This document shows positions 1-12,938 of a stretch of DNA of 64,000 nt, in pieces; positions within the stretch are counted from its first letter, which is position 1; each line of letters begins with the position of its first letter. Both the position numbers and the translations under genes were made by a program. Source of the stretch: Daucus carota subsp. sativus (Eukaryota; Streptophyta; Magnoliopsida; Apiales; Apiaceae); assembly GCF_001625215.2 (NCBI RefSeq), contig NC_030386.2, positions 23,840,545 through 23,904,544 of the forward strand, in the 5' to 3' direction. Below the pieces are notes generated by a model, which saw only the letters and a program-made list of their open reading frames with translations, ran no database searches and was not told the origin of the DNA.

Positions 1-2
1 TA

Positions 3-89
3 TACTTTGTGGAAGTTTCAAGAGCTAGCTCCTTGTCAGAAATTATAGATGCTACTACTCCAGAAGGCTATCAGATAGCGAGAACCTAA
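3..89 (+). CDS. 3' end of an unidentified gene (partial)
   Basis: The first bases are open in frame 3 and end in a TAA at 87-89, giving a 28-residue tail that finishes EGYQIART. The composition is protein-like, and the following ~1.4 kb is AT-rich and non-coding, as expected for a 3' UTR and spacer. I do not recognise the protein. The upstream part lies outside the window. The reading could also be chance, because only 28 codons are visible. Confidence 0.3.
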   Translation, partial: YFVEVSRASSLSEIIDATTPEGYQIART

Positions 90-1534
90 AAACTCTTGGC
101 ATTGTTTTCAGCCGTCAGCGGGCTATGTTGGGCCAGGTGAAGTAAGATTTTCTCTTCAATCTGCTGTTTTCTTTCTCGTGGTCTTGCTGAAGTAAGATGG
201 TCTGTTTTGTCTTCTGTTCTTATGTTCCAATTAGCAGGGGTGTCAATCTCAGGCCGTATTCTCAAAGGCTCGATATCTTGTCATTCTAAAACTGGCTCAA
301 GTTTGATACAAAAAATTATATGGCTTGAAAGAATAAACATTTTGATAGTCGGAGTAATTTTCTGGTCTTCCGAATCAGTTGAATCCGTTTCTGTCATAGT
401 TTGTTACTATTATATTTGTTATTGTGTTGATTATGAGTTTGGTTCGAGTCCTGTTTGTCGAGTGTAGGACATGTTCTTTGATTTTTTTTTTTAAAAGTTT
501 TGTATTGTTGTTTGATCATTCAAGATTCAAGATGTACCACCGGATCACGAATGAATAGAAGAGCATAAATATTTGCTTCCTACCTTCCTCTCATTTGAGA
601 CTGGTAGTAACATGTGTCTTGCAAGTTATTTTATTGCAACATTACAAGAGGTTGCTGCCCCGAGGGTGCCCTCAGCTAACACAGTTAACATCCCAAGGTT
701 AAAGGACTATAGTAAATTAGGGTTTTTTTTTTAAATGTAGAGAGTTGGGTCTTATATATACAAAACTTTCATCAATATTTTATATTGTATGTTGTTATAA
801 CCTGGGAAGTACAATCCATGAAAGTTATAATATTGTTTTTTTAAGATTTTTTTTTTAAAATATCCAAGTTACAAATATTATTGTTAAAAATACGGTGCAA
901 CTTCATTGGCAATCTGGGACCATTTCGTATACCTCCTGTGAACATAACTCCCAATTCAGCAGGTATGCTTTAGACGATGCAAACAACTATAAATGTAGTC
1001 TGCAGAACTTTGCCTCGTCTCGTCTGGCAAGCTTCTGAAGACTTTTCATATTTCATTGCCTTGGCAGCAGCTATAAAATATCTGGTCACTTGCTCGAGGG
1101 TGAACTCAATTATAAACAGTTCTGTTTGAATTTTTTGCCTGGCTTAACTACGTATCCCCTTTCTAGTGTAATAGCTGGAAAAGGCATTCCATATTTTACT
1201 TAACTCCTTTTAAACTAATTAGAGCAACCTATAAAAAAGCCAGACTTGCCTGTTACTTCACACCTCCAACAGAGTAGAGTTCGAGCTTAGCACAGCAGAG
1301 ATCATATATTGCCGGTTCACAATAAGGTTCATCTCCATTTGTAAATCATAAATACATCCAGCATTTCCCCAGAAAAGGAATTATAGTCTAAACAGAATAC
1401 ACAGAAAGTATCAACAAAAAGATACACACTGACAGCGGAATTTTTTTTTCATATGACCACCAAACAGCCATTGTATCTATCAAAGTAACCATGTAGTTTG
1501 CTAAACGAGCAAGGAAGTCGAAAGAATGATAACA
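90..1534. other. intergenic/3' UTR spacer, no gene seen
   Basis: AT-rich sequence with scattered T-runs. It would hold the 3' UTR of the gene ending at 89 on the + strand and the 3' UTR of the minus-strand gene that ends at 1535. No reading frame with protein-like composition was seen on either strand. Confidence 0.5.
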
Positions 1535-3446
1535 TCAACTGGTTGGCTGCCTTGGCCTATAAACAGGTGTCACTCTCCTTCGAACAATATCCTGGATCTC
1601 TTCTAGAGACAAAAGTGACATCTCACTATCAAAATTGTTCATCTCCATCTGCTGATGCAACTGCAAGCAAAATATATATTTATTATATAACAAGGAGAAA
1701 CAAAAAGAGAAAAAGCTGAATTGCTTTTCATGAATATTAAACAAGGATTTATATAAATGATGCTACTAAACATAATTAAATTTACTCATAAGCTTGTGTG
1801 CTGGATTACTGGTAAATAAAATGCTTCCTACCAGTCTATTAATGCAAATGAGTAAATATATGGAGATAATTCTGGCTTTAATATAATAATTTTTAGATGA
1901 TACTGACGCTTAAACCTATTTAAGTTTGCCCTTACCTTCTCAAGAATTAGAGACTGGTCGTCTAGATGATAGTTCCGGATCTGCTTAAGCATTTCCAGTT
2001 GCTGCAACAAGGTTCAACAAATACTTTTCATATAATTAGCTTTGTTACAGACCTTTGAAACTTTTCTAGAATAAATGATTTGTACCGCTTCTTGTAACTT
2101 TTGCTGCAGCTGCAATTTTTCAGCAAATTTATCAGGTCCAAGTTCAGCTTCTTCACATGCTAACTCTTCCCTGACATTCCAATTTAACATCACTGTTCAT
2201 ACTTCATATTTCTGCATAAGTTTATTTCATCTTTATATGTGTTGCGGGTGTGGGTGCACATGCGGATGTGTGGGTGTAATGAATATAAACTGTCTATACT
2301 TTCTAAATAATATCTTCATATTTATACCTAATTGACTTATTTGTGTCTTCTCAAGAAATCTTTCAGTTAGTTTTAGGTTAAGATTGTTGGAATTAGTATC
2401 CAAGTCACTTATGTAAATGTAGGTATAGGTTTCTAATTCTTGCATCAAAAACCTAAAGCTGGCAAGAAAATTCCGCTATTCAAGGGCATCCGGATTGCAA
2501 AACAAGGCTGCCAAAGATGACACCACTGTGCATCAACTAAGTTTTTTCGGCACAGTTGTGCATACATTTTAAGCAGGCATGCAGATCATTGACAGTATTT
2601 AACACCACTTTACCAGCTCAGAAATCAGAGTACTTGAGTCGCTCTTGCTAATTTTATATTGTGCCTTAAATTGTATTACCCATGCCAGAATTGTTATCTC
2701 AATTAAACTCTCATATAGAATATTAGAAACTAGAATTAGGGAGATCTTGTATTCTTGAGTAATCGAAAGGAAGTTTCGGAACTTGGAAGGTGATTTCTTG
2801 AATTAATTCCAGATTATCATTGAGCATGTTTCCTCAAATTCAATTTTTCCAGATTTTTCTGGGAAACATTGTTTCTACTGGCTTGTTTTGATTAAATGAG
2901 TGAAGGTGATGAAACTATAAAAATGCTTTGTGCATTATTTAACAGCGTGAATACACGTGAAGTGACTCCCAACTCCTAATAGAACAAAGACAAAATAGGC
3001 CACTAATCCAACAACGGTTGGAAGTATTGATGAAATTGTAATTTTTTTTTTTATCTTTCCTTGTCTGATAGATTGAAGATAGGCCAAGCAATGTCAATTA
3101 TCCAGATGCAAGATATAGCAGATCGTGCGAGCAGCTCAGCTCTAGGGATATCATAAATGATACAACTAAATTTGAAGATATAATTGATTGCATATAACAT
3201 ATTCTTGTTCAATGTTTCAGTATGTATGACAAAGCAAATGGCCCAACATTGCATCCAGCAAAAACATTTTTGAGCATCACTTAGAAAATAAAATAGTTCT
3301 CCCATATTCAATTAAGAATCCACTCATTCTGAAGTTTTATTATAACAAATACAATATAAATTACTAAAGCAGTGAACAAGTGTCGGCCAAGGGGTGTCCT
3401 AGATGTATAATATATACATAGGTCAATATATATTTAGTTATATATG

Positions 3447-3505
<59 letters not shown>

Positions 3506-6500
3506 GGGGGGGGGGGGGGAGAGAGAATAAGACCGGGGGCAAGAGGGTGAGGAAATATTTTGACCACAATACCCCCACAACTCAAACGAACTACATAAGT
3601 ACGCAGAAATATTAAGACAATTAATTACACCTAACGGGAAATTCACTTCTTGTCAACTCAGCAGTACCTTCTAATATTGTGTTTGGTTATGGAGAATGTA
3701 ATGAATGAAATTAAGAGGAAACAATGAAGTTGGGAGGGAAAACTGTAAGGAAAAATGAGTTGGAGTGAAAATTTTGTATGATATACGATTTGGGACAAAA
3801 TGGATGTAGTGGAAATGGAAATTTCCTTGACAAAATGGAGAATTTAGCTCTAGTTTAGGTGGTTAGTGACGGTATGGATTAAAGAAAGAAATGTCGAACA
3901 TTTAACCAAAATATAGTTCAAATCTCATTTCATTCCTTCTATTTTCATTCATCCTAACCAAACATTACTTAGGTAATCCCCTCCTAGTATAATAATTTTA
4001 ATCTTAAGTCTGACCATGTAGTATCACATCTTTTTTTCCCCATTGATCATGTGGTATTACTTAGGTAATCCCCTCCTAGTAGAAAATACAAAACTTTGAG
4101 CAACTACACATTACAAACATATGGAACTAGCACATATAACCCGAAGGTAAAGAGAGCAATCGACCTTACTTTGCGACAAATCCATAAAACTGAATCATCA
4201 AATCCTGATCATTTTCATAGGCCATGTTAACCTTTCCCAAGCAAGCGAGGCCGAACCTTGGTTCTGAAATGAAAAGGAGATAGGAAGAGGAAATAATTCA
4301 GGGCCACATAATGATAATTTAGTGAGCATACTTTTAAGTAAAATAAGCACGAGACTGTCATCTGCAGTTGCTCATGCTATGTGTACTACCAAGTTCACAA
4401 CTGATGATTCATCAATCCTGAATAAAGAGGTGGCTTTTGGTAGGCGAACTGAACACAGCATTCACCAAATGTGTTCTTCCACTTGGAAATATACTAGCAA
4501 ATGATTCCGCACAAAATGTGAACTGTACATCTTCATGAAATATATTGTTTTTTATATTTAATTATTATTTATAGGAAAGTCAGAAACTCATACTTATATT
4601 GAGTGTTGAAAACCTTCTATGATCGATCACACAGAAGCTAAAGGCTACAGTTCAATCTATCTGCCACATACTTATTCTTACAACAAAGAACTTCTTACAG
4701 ATTTTTTAGAAGTGAATAAGAGTCTACAGCAAACAGGGATATTTAAGTTCTTCCCAAGTATATTTTTGTCCACCACTGTTTCACCGGATGAAATATACAT
4801 GAAGCAACTTTCATCCAATGATCTCTAAGATCTTATATATAGGACAAAACCATCCATCTCCCGAAGCAAAATCTGACTGTAAGATCTAATACAATATCAA
4901 GACCACAAGCATCTACTTGAATATTCCTACTGTTTATAACCACTTAAAGACTGTGTTCACCTACTGTAAGTGCCGATTCCGTTTAAACATTCTTTATAAA
5001 TGAAATTAACAACTAGAAAGCTACTGGACAGAACAAAGGAGTTTTAGAGGAAAGAATTACCGATTCCCATATCAACAAGTATTTCCTCTTGAATTGCAGT
5101 GGTAACAGCAACAGCTTCCTGCATAAATTATATCTAATCAATCTGCTAGGCTAAATTAAATACAAGCTATATACAGCATAATAAACATTTGCTTTTCCAG
5201 AAAATTTAAAAAAATGGTTTACTTTCTGTAAACAATTTGTTGGCCATTCATAGAAATGGATAATGAAATGCACATGGACATGATAGTACGATACTGTATG
5301 GTAGATGCTGATAACAAGTATTCAGATATTACTTGTTGCTCCTAAGAAAATTATGATGACATGTATACAGAAATGATTATGTACAGATAATCCTGAGTAT
5401 CTAAATCATAGAAGATTGCAAAGAGCTGTGATTAAATAACAGAAATGAGCCTTGATCCTATTATATGAACCGAACACTATACCATATTGTGCAAGAATGA
5501 CCAGAAACTCTTTACTTGAGTTTAAGCTAGAATAAGGAATTTACCAAATATTAAACTCGTTAAACCTGCTAAGTGCTTTGTACTAAATAAAAAAAGCAGT
5601 CAAACCACTCACTGCATTCTGGTTCTAGAAGCCAAACGTTAGAGATATTTTCAGGACTAACAGAACCGGACCTAAATTTACTTGACCGGGTTAAGGCCAT
5701 GACATGGTTCGGGATAATTATATATGTCATATGAAGTTGAGTTAAGCAAATGTATGTATGGGTATAGTAGCAAGATGCTCAAGAATTTGTGTATGATTGT
5801 ACAGATACAGTGAAAAATTCAAAATATAGTCAGATAAATTCTTGAGACTGACTAATATGCATATACATACTAATAGATACTTAGCCTTGGAAGTTTGGGG
5901 AAAGGCTCTTAATTTGGAGTTTAAGGCACCGAACTAAATAGAAAGTGACCATTCTTATGTTAATTACTATAATGTTTACCCTTTTGCTCACCCTTTATTG
6001 TTCTTATACTTGTCGCTGGTCTAATTGGTGTAATGAAAAGACTACATTGGATCGATGACCAGATTGCAAAGCAAAAAAAGGTGATAAATGCCAGTAAATA
6101 TTTTAAAAATTGTCATTGTTGTTTTTTATTCACCAATGAACTTTCCACATAACATGATTAAAAAGAAAAGTTGAAACGGTCAGAGTAGCCTGTAGGCGTT
6201 CCACACTTGTGGCATCGCTAGATATTAAACATTGTACGTGTATGCATTTGTTTTATGAATCCCTGTCCAATACATAATCATGTTCAAGTTATTCCCTAAA
6301 ATATGTAGCTAAGAGATGCCGAGATGCACTGCTTAAAGTTTGCTTTGTATGCAATTTTCCAATTTGTTTTTAACAAACTAATCATGTTCAAACCGAGTTG
6401 CAAGTATTTAGATAACAGAATACGTTCAGAAAAGTAAACATAGAATACATCGAGTATACAAGGTACTCAGACAGTCTCCATGGTAAGTAGTTTTTGAAGC

Positions 6501-7255
6501 ATAATTCGGTTTTGCATCTAGAATCTTATGAAAACTACACAGTCACTTCATTAAACAGAGAAGGGCATTTAAGAACTAGGAAAAAAACCCCAAGGAATAG
6601 AATTAGTGTTTCGTAAATTGAATTAAAATAAATGTAAGATAGTAACAAGTAATGTGATTGAGCATCTTCCAATGGGCTCTTCAAACAAGATGTGAAAAAT
6701 TAGAGCTCCTGATGGCTATTTAAAAATTTAAGAGTCTCTTTTAAAAAACATCTGCGTGCTCTTAACTTAATATAATTGAATATAATATTCACTTCCTTCT
6801 ATTTCGCATTCTCTCTCCAACTTTTCTCTCAAATAATATTTACAAATAATTAATATGAATAAAGAGCAAGCAAGGTCAGAGTTTTCACGGGTGTTCAATG
6901 TATTAACTTGTTAGGAGTCGTATATTATATTTTTAAGGAATGATTTAAGAGCATCATCGGAGATGCTCTAAAATGATTGGAAAAGTAAGAAACTTTAGCG
7001 AATTACATAAGGCTCACAAAGTAAAGAAATATAAAAGAGTTGAGGTGATGCCTGATTATCCAAAACAGCATCTGCAATTCGCTTCTTGACATCTGAGAAT
7101 CAATTGAATGAATTAGTGAGCATCATCACCAATAAATAAATAGATAAAAAGAGAGTAGAGGGAAGAAAAAGCAGCTAACCAGGCTGAGAGATGACAAGAG
7201 AGAAGCGTTGAAAGAGTTCAAGTAGCTGCTCCCTTGACAGCATCTCCCCCGACAT
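1535..7255 (-). CDS. conserved plant protein of unknown function (181 aa, 7 exons)
   Basis: Seven exons on the minus strand join in frame: 7255-7180, 7092-7052, 5118-5061, 4263-4170, 2170-2086, 2001-1936 and 1660-1535, giving 181 residues. The start MSGEMLSREQLLELFQRF is the only ATG fitting the first exon. The N-terminal half looks like an alpha-helical regulatory fold (VKKRIADAV, AIQEEILVDMG, RFGLACLGKVNMAYEND). The second half is charged and helical, probably coiled coil (KFAEKLQLQQKLQEA, LHQQMEMNNF), and ends in a basic VRRRVTPVYRPRQ tail. Introns use GT-AG except the second, which reads AG/GC at 7052/7051. I recall near-identical hypothetical proteins in other plants but no function. It faces the NRP/DCD gene head to head. 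Confidence 0.8.
3453..3519. repeat. (TG)n microsatellite followed by a G-run
   Basis: About 25 TG units (3453-3502) run into a stretch of about 15 G and then a short GA tract. It lies in the fourth intron of the unknown-function gene. Apparent frames of repeated Thr-His or Cys-Val here are artefacts of the repeat. Confidence 0.95.
3680..3964. mobile_element. MITE with TGTTTGGTT terminal repeats
   Basis: The left end reads TGTTTGGTTATGGAGAATG. The right end, reverse-complemented, reads TGTTTGGTTAGGATGAATG. The ~285-bp interior is AT-rich and non-coding. It sits in the fourth intron of the unknown-function gene. No clean target duplication was seen, so the superfamily is uncertain. Confidence 0.6.
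3964..4081. repeat. 26-bp direct repeat, two copies 92 bp apart
   Basis: The string starting ATTACTTAGGTAATCCCC occurs at 3964-3989 and again at 4056-4081, next to the right end of the MITE. It is probably a local duplication; no function is evident. Confidence 0.8.
6660..6968. mobile_element. Tourist-like MITE (GAGCATCT termini)
   Basis: The left terminus GAGCATCTTCCAATGGGCTC pairs with the right terminus, whose reverse complement is GAGCATCTCCGATGATGCTC. The 309-bp AT-rich interior is non-coding. Such ends are typical of PIF/Harbinger-derived Tourist elements. It lies in the GC-AG second intron of the unknown-function gene. Confidence 0.6.
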
Positions 7256-7479
7256 TTTCGTCGTCTTCTAATCTTCTTCCGCACTTCCCCACTCTTTCTA
7301 TCTACACGACTACACCTCGGTTCGTATTTCTATTTCCTTTTGTGTCGACAACGTTTATTTGTTTATTAGAATCCGCGGGTTTTACATGTGTAATTGTCAT
7401 TGCCACTTATAATTGTCAATTATTTTAAAGTTTTTCTGATAAAATTTTATAAAATATTGTACCAATACACGCTTGTGGT

Positions 7480-7715
7480 TCTCGCATTTCCATTTTTGTT
7501 GATTAAATTGACTAATTTTTTACCAAAAATTATAAGTTTCCCTTTCATTATTTTTAAAAACTGAAAATTACGTCGTAAAGTAGATTAAAAATAATTTTCG
7601 ATGACATATTTTTTTAATTATATTATTTGATAAAATATCAATAAATTTCAGTCAAGATTTGGTCAATTTGACCGACACAAAACCAAATGTGACAACTAAA
7701 AAAGAATGGAGGGAG
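7480..7715. mobile_element. 5'-truncated Stowaway-type MITE
   Basis: The right end reads AATGGAGGGAG followed by TA. The interior (a GTTGATTAAATTGAC region, then GGTCAATTTGACCG) matches the order of motifs in the element at 14839-15096, so both belong to one family. The left CTCCCTCC end is missing. It lies 225 bp upstream of the minus-strand start at 7255, in the spacer shared with the + gene. Confidence 0.5.
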
Positions 7716-7716
7716 T

Positions 7717-8815
7717 ATTAATTGTACTACTCAAAATTTTTATAAAAATTTATATTTTAATTAATAAGAATGTGTATGTTATTCAAATACACTTTATATT
7801 CTCTTATCTCATTTTTCGATTTGAACTTTTTCACTTTGATTTTATTTCTAAATACACTCAAAAACTAAGTTGTGAGTCTAAATTTTATTACTTATTTTTT
7901 CTGTCTTTCTTTCAATATTGAAAACTCTAAAATTTTGGAAATGTCATTATTCATTGCTTCAAAAAAAAGACAGAAAAACTTGGCAAAAAGGTGAGGATAT
8001 TAGTGTAATTAAGTCCAATGGACAGGGACATTTGTGTAAAATAGAAGCTTCAACAAATCACCCAAAAAACACAACACCCTCATTCCTGCTCATATCTTCC
8101 TGGCATACCAATAAAACTTCATCCACTCTCCATACCTACATACTATACTGCCATATATACATCATCATCATCATCACTTTCATCATTTGTGATCTAGGGT
8201 TCCTTGATTTCAATTATAATCTCAATTTCAGTTTAAGAAGCCTCATCGTACTTGAATTAATTGCTCAGCCTTTTTCAGGTCAGTTCAAATCTCCAATTAT
8301 TACTCGATTACACTTAGATCTTGTACCTTTAATTGTGTTAGATCTATCTAGTAGTCTAATTATGTCTGATTTATGGAGTTAATTAGTTCGATTTGTTACT
8401 ATTTAATGTACTGCTATACATGATTATGTATGTGTATGTTTTTACACTACCTGTGTGTGTTCTACTATTTGCTTAGTTAAATCAAGTATCTAATAGACAT
8501 GAAAATTCCTTTTGAGTTCTGTAACAGTGATTTTGCGTTTATCTTATTGTCTGTTGCTTTGTGTTTCTGTTAGTTCTTTCGAATAATTAGTCTGTGTGCT
8601 TCGAAATGACTTTAATCTATATGTGTTAATCAAGTGTAGCCCTCACGTTTCAGTAGGTGGAAACTGATAAGATTTTTTATTTTTTGCTTTTATGCCTTGT
8701 ATGCTATGTGTAAAATATATTGACAGAGTCACAGAGGAGTGTTTGCTATCTTAATTATTTGCTCAAAAAAGGAATTGCGTTTGATTTTTTTGATGCTAAT
8801 AATTTCATTTGCAGG
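7717..8815 (+). promoter_or_regulatory. promoter and spliced 5' leader of the DCD gene
   Basis: A CAG/GTCAGT donor at 8278/8279 and a TTTGCAG acceptor ending at 8814 flank a probable 536-bp leader intron. The coding ATG follows at 8816, two bases into the next exon. The leader exon would lie upstream of 8278 (about 8060-8278), with pyrimidine-rich sequence and CATCATCAT repeats. The transcription start cannot be fixed from sequence. The frame that appears open across 7918-8382 is leader and intron, not a protein. Confidence 0.45.
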
Positions 8816-11203
8816 ATGGATAACTTGAGCAACTTCTGGCAGTTGGGTGATGAGCTTCGAGGATTGCAAGTCTCTGATGAACACAAGTGGTCGATGGCTG
8901 CTTCAAAATTAGCTGAGCAGACTCGTTCGAAGGTTGAACGAAGGAACAATCTTGATCTTTATAAAGGATCAAACGAAACAAGGCCACGGGAAAACCCTGG
9001 TTTTCAGGAAGATAACAGATATGGAAGCCTAAACCTTAACATGCTAAACATGGATATAAATATGAATGCTAGTGTTGCCAAAAGTTCTATTGTAAACAGC
9101 ATGTACAACATGAACACTGTCTATCAGAAAAACAATCTTAGCAACATTGGTAATATGAAGGTTACCAACTACAACGTCAACAACAACGAAAAAAATGGCA
9201 TGAACAGTGGTAACCACAACAATAACCATGACGCCAATTCAAATAATGTTGTTGATAAGAGGTTTAAGACCTTACCTGCTGCAGAGACACTCCCAAGAAA
9301 TGAAGTTCTTGGTGGATACATATTTGTCTGTAATAATGACACAATGCAGGAGGATTTGAAGCGTCAACTATTTGGTAACTTTGCTGTTATCTATTTTCAA
9401 TAATTCGATTGTTTAATTTCATTCATATATCTTTTCTACTTGCTTGGGTTTGAATATATCTAACTTGAGTTTAACCCTATCATAGGAGACCTATCAGTTA
9501 TGGAGTTCTTAGTAACTTGGTTAATGCAAGCTTAACTCCTTTACTGGATAGCTTTGTCTTATAATGAATCGCACTGGTTGTTGATTTAAATTGATTGTAC
9601 TATTTTCCTATAGAGCTTTAGCTAACTAGTAACATCTGTAGCTCTGCTAGGAAAATTGCTACTATGTGGCACATAGTACAAGTTCTGTAAAAAAATTCTG
9701 ATACTAATATAATTTGAACACACATGTATGAAGTATATATTGTACTATATCTTATAATTTTGTTTATTACTATGTTTTAAGCTCGATTCTCTACTTTATC
9801 AAGTATAATTTCATCCTTTTCTATTATAACGTGATAGATGCCTAATAAAATCTATTTGTACTGAGGGTGGCTTGAATAATTGATTATGTTGCCAAGTTTC
9901 ATGCAGCATTGACTCTTTGGAATTTTTTTAGATAAGATAACTTATATATGTTCTATGATCGACTATTTATTATCCCCCGTGTTCACTGTATCTTAGTTTA
10001 TGCCTGTATGACATATAGTCTCCATAACTGTACCTCCAAGCTTGTCTTGGTGTTAGATATGATCGTTTGTTTGTTTTTAACTCCAAAAGTTATAATGTAG
10101 TGAATGAGAAGTTTTCTGACATGAATGTTGTGCTTATTTTAACCATTCTAGATGAGAATTAACAGGTCTAGGAAGCACTGTCGTATTATTGTCTCTATCA
10201 ACTTTTGCATATTAACTGATGTTATTTTCAGGCCTGCCACCAAGATACAGAGACTCTGTTCGTGCAATAACACCTGGCTTACCTCTGTTTCTTTACAACT
10301 ACACTACTCATCAGTTGCATGGTATTTTTGAGGTAATCTCAAGTTCAAACATGCATTTGTGTTATGGATAATTAGTTCGAATATGCAATTACTTTATATT
10401 AATAACCTTATTCTACCAGGCTACCACATCTCTGTTTCTGTCATATTTCGATTGACTTTATGCGGTTTTTGATTAAATGCGCGGGTTTTTGGTTGAAATA
10501 CTCCTGCCAGTTATCTTGATTAACTGTTTGTCTGGTACCTATTTTTACTGTTAGGAATTAGGGTTATCTGTCGATGCTTTTTCTGGCACTGTATATGGTA
10601 GATATAGATATCTCTTCCTTTGTAAACTGTAGGTAGCAATATGGGCATCATACTAATTGCAATTGCTTCAACCTTTTAATAACCCATTTCAGGACTCGTA
10701 TTGTCCCCTTCAAGCAATTATACAATATTTGCTAATATGTGATATTACCTTGAAGACTTTTTTAGCACATGAACCGTGAACTTTTCTATGTACAGGCTTC
10801 AGGTTTTGGCGGTTCCAACATTGATGCTACTGCATGGGAAGATAAAAAGTGCAAAGGTGAATCGAGGTTTCCAGCTCAAGTAAGTCATGGATTTATATTT
10901 TTTTTCAAGTATGGATCCTGCACCTCTTAAATCTTAAGTACGTCTATAATTTAATACAGGTTAGGATCCGTATCAGAAAAATCTGCAAGGCATTGGAGGA
11001 AGACGCCTTTAGGCCTGTTTTGCATCACTATGATGGCCCAAAATTCCGTCTTGAGCTTTCTGTCCCAGAGGTATGTCAAAACTAGTAGTTTCTGAATTTT
11101 CTTAAATGTTTACTTGGGTTCTTGTTTTCAAAAGTAATTGTTCTTATTTGTGGTTCTGCAGACACTAGACTTGCTTGATCTCTGTGAACAAGCCGGCGTG
11201 TAG
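8816..11203 (+). CDS. DCD-domain asparagine-rich protein (NRP/B2 type)
   Basis: Five coding exons (8816-9374, 10232-10332, 10796-10879, 10960-11070, 11162-11203) encode 298 residues. The first 160 contain an Asn/Met-rich stretch (about 72-146). The DCD domain starts near residue 165 with LGGYIFVCNNDTMQEDLKRQ and continues through FGLPPRYRDSV, PGLPLFLYNYTTHQLHGIFE, WEDKKCKGESRFPAQVR and PKFRLELSVPE, ending LLDLCEQAGV. This is the layout of plant N-rich proteins. Soybean NRP-A/B mediate ER- and osmotic-stress cell-death signalling, and carrot B2 is related. The domain is complete with no missing core motifs. All introns are GT-AG. The start is chosen at MDNLSNFWQLGDELRGL, directly after the leader-intron acceptor. 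Confidence 0.93.
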
Positions 11204-12117
11204 AAGTGTTGATGTAACAACCATCAAACATAACGGTGGTGTAGTAATGTGAATGTCTTAGGTTTCATGTCTGCCTGTGTCCCTCAATAGATCTTTTCCG
11301 TAAAGCGCAAGCTTAGAGGTGAAGTCTTGTTTGATCGGTTTGAGCTATAAAGTGTGCCAAATAATAAATTTAGTGGTGTGTGCAAGTGTGATTCAAGTAG
11401 ATTCACACTCTTATATAGCAGTGCATTCTGAAGACACTTAATATGAAGTGTCAAAAGATGACCACAACTTTGATGTGTTTGTATTTTGAATGAGAATTGA
11501 ACTCTAGACTGTATCTTGTCTTATGTGCTTTGAGGTATTTTAGTAGGGCTGTATGCTTATAGAAAGGTCACTTGATTATATGTTACATAATTGGACAATG
11601 CATCTCTAAATATATATCGGTGCTTTAGTATGAACCTTTTTGTTCCATTTCTATCTATTTTGATCTATCATCGTGTAAATTTTATCGTTTAAATTAAAAG
11701 GTTGAAATAGACTTAAAATTTATAGGTTTTTAATTTGACATAGTGATGGATCAAAATAGTTGAAAATATATTAAAAGGGTATAATATGTGATGTTAAAAT
11801 ATGTTATGGGGTTGAGGGCACTCCTACAATTAACCAGAGTTTAGGTAATGCAGGGCAATTGATCAAAGTAGAAAGGATGTTTTTTGCTTTTAACTCGTTA
11901 AGAAATTATGAGAATCTCATAGTTCAAACCTCCACATTTTTCTATAGAGTGCCAGTGCATGGAAAGACAATACTAGTCAGTAGTCATCCTTGTTTGGGCT
12001 GCAAAGAAAGTTATCTCAAGTCATACAGAGTGACTACTGCTCGGAATTTGAAAATTAATGCAGGCCTGCTAACAAGCACACCTATGACCTTATTCACACA
12101 ACACAAGCCTATGGTTC
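11204..12117. other. 3' UTR of the DCD gene and spacer
   Basis: AT-rich downstream sequence with no coding potential apart from a 99-codon chance frame (11859-12158) that runs into the next MITE and has no recognisable motif. Confidence 0.5.
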
Positions 12118-12441
12118 AAACTGTTAAGTTGGGTTCACTTCATGGAATGAGGGGATAATGAAATGAAATTTATATTATAAATTGTGAGTGATTGGTGAAA
12201 TTGTTTATAATTTCATTCTTTCACTCATTTCATTCTAACTATTTTAACTAAAAATCTAACCCACATGTTTTGAAAGGAATGTTGATTCCATTTGTTCATC
12301 ATCTTTTCCTATCATCTTCTTCATGAAAAATTTTAACTCACTCATATTTAATCATTATTACCTCATACTTTCTCCAATCTCCATAAAACTTGTTCATATA
12401 GTTTCATTCCATTCCATGAAGTGAACACAACCTTACAGTTT
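12118..12441. mobile_element. MITE with AAACTGT...GTTCACTTCATGG termini
   Basis: The left arm GTTCACTTCATGGAATG (from 12131) is mirrored by the right arm CATTCCATGAAGTGAAC. The outer bases AAACTGT (12118-12124) and ACAGTTT (12435-12441) also pair. The interior is AT-rich and non-coding. It lies between two convergent genes. Similar ends occur on hAT-type MITEs, but no target duplication could be assigned. Confidence 0.6.
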
Positions 12442-12938
12442 AACGTTGTAAAAAAATAGCAATAGAGAAAAGAAGATCTGATTGCCCAGTAAGACCGGTT
12501 TATCAAGCTTAATACAGGATGTGTTTTTTTTATTATGTTGGAATAATAAGCTCGATTGATTGATCAAAGCTAATATGACATTCACAGCAGAATGAGTCAC
12601 AGATGCTAATATGCCGACAGGTACATTGAATTCTAAGTTCTAAAATTCAGGTACAACTGATAGTGTTGTCGACATCATGTTTTTTTTGCTAAAATGTTCT
12701 TGACATTCTTATGTTCACTTGAAAACAAATTTCTTGCGTCTTGTCAGCGGAATTCAGTCATAGTGATTCAATAAAGTGGCAACACAAATCTTCGGCTCCC
12801 TAGGGTATAAAAGAATAATTACCTGTCTCTTTATATTCACAGAACTTGACCATCTCCGTGCATTATAAGCCTGAGCTTGTGGTTCTGATTAGAATCTATG
12901 AGATGCCTGATTTGCCGAGATTCATGGAGATGCATCAA

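Noticed and set aside
3364-3646. Open frames on both strands across the TG repeat
   Set aside because: Produced by the dinucleotide and G-run; no non-repeat protein sequence.
7918-8382. 154-codon + strand frame
   Set aside because: Lies over the promoter, leader exon and start of the leader intron of the DCD gene; composition is non-coding.
11859-12158. 99-codon + strand frame
   Set aside because: Runs into a MITE end, has no motif, and sits in 3' flanking DNA.
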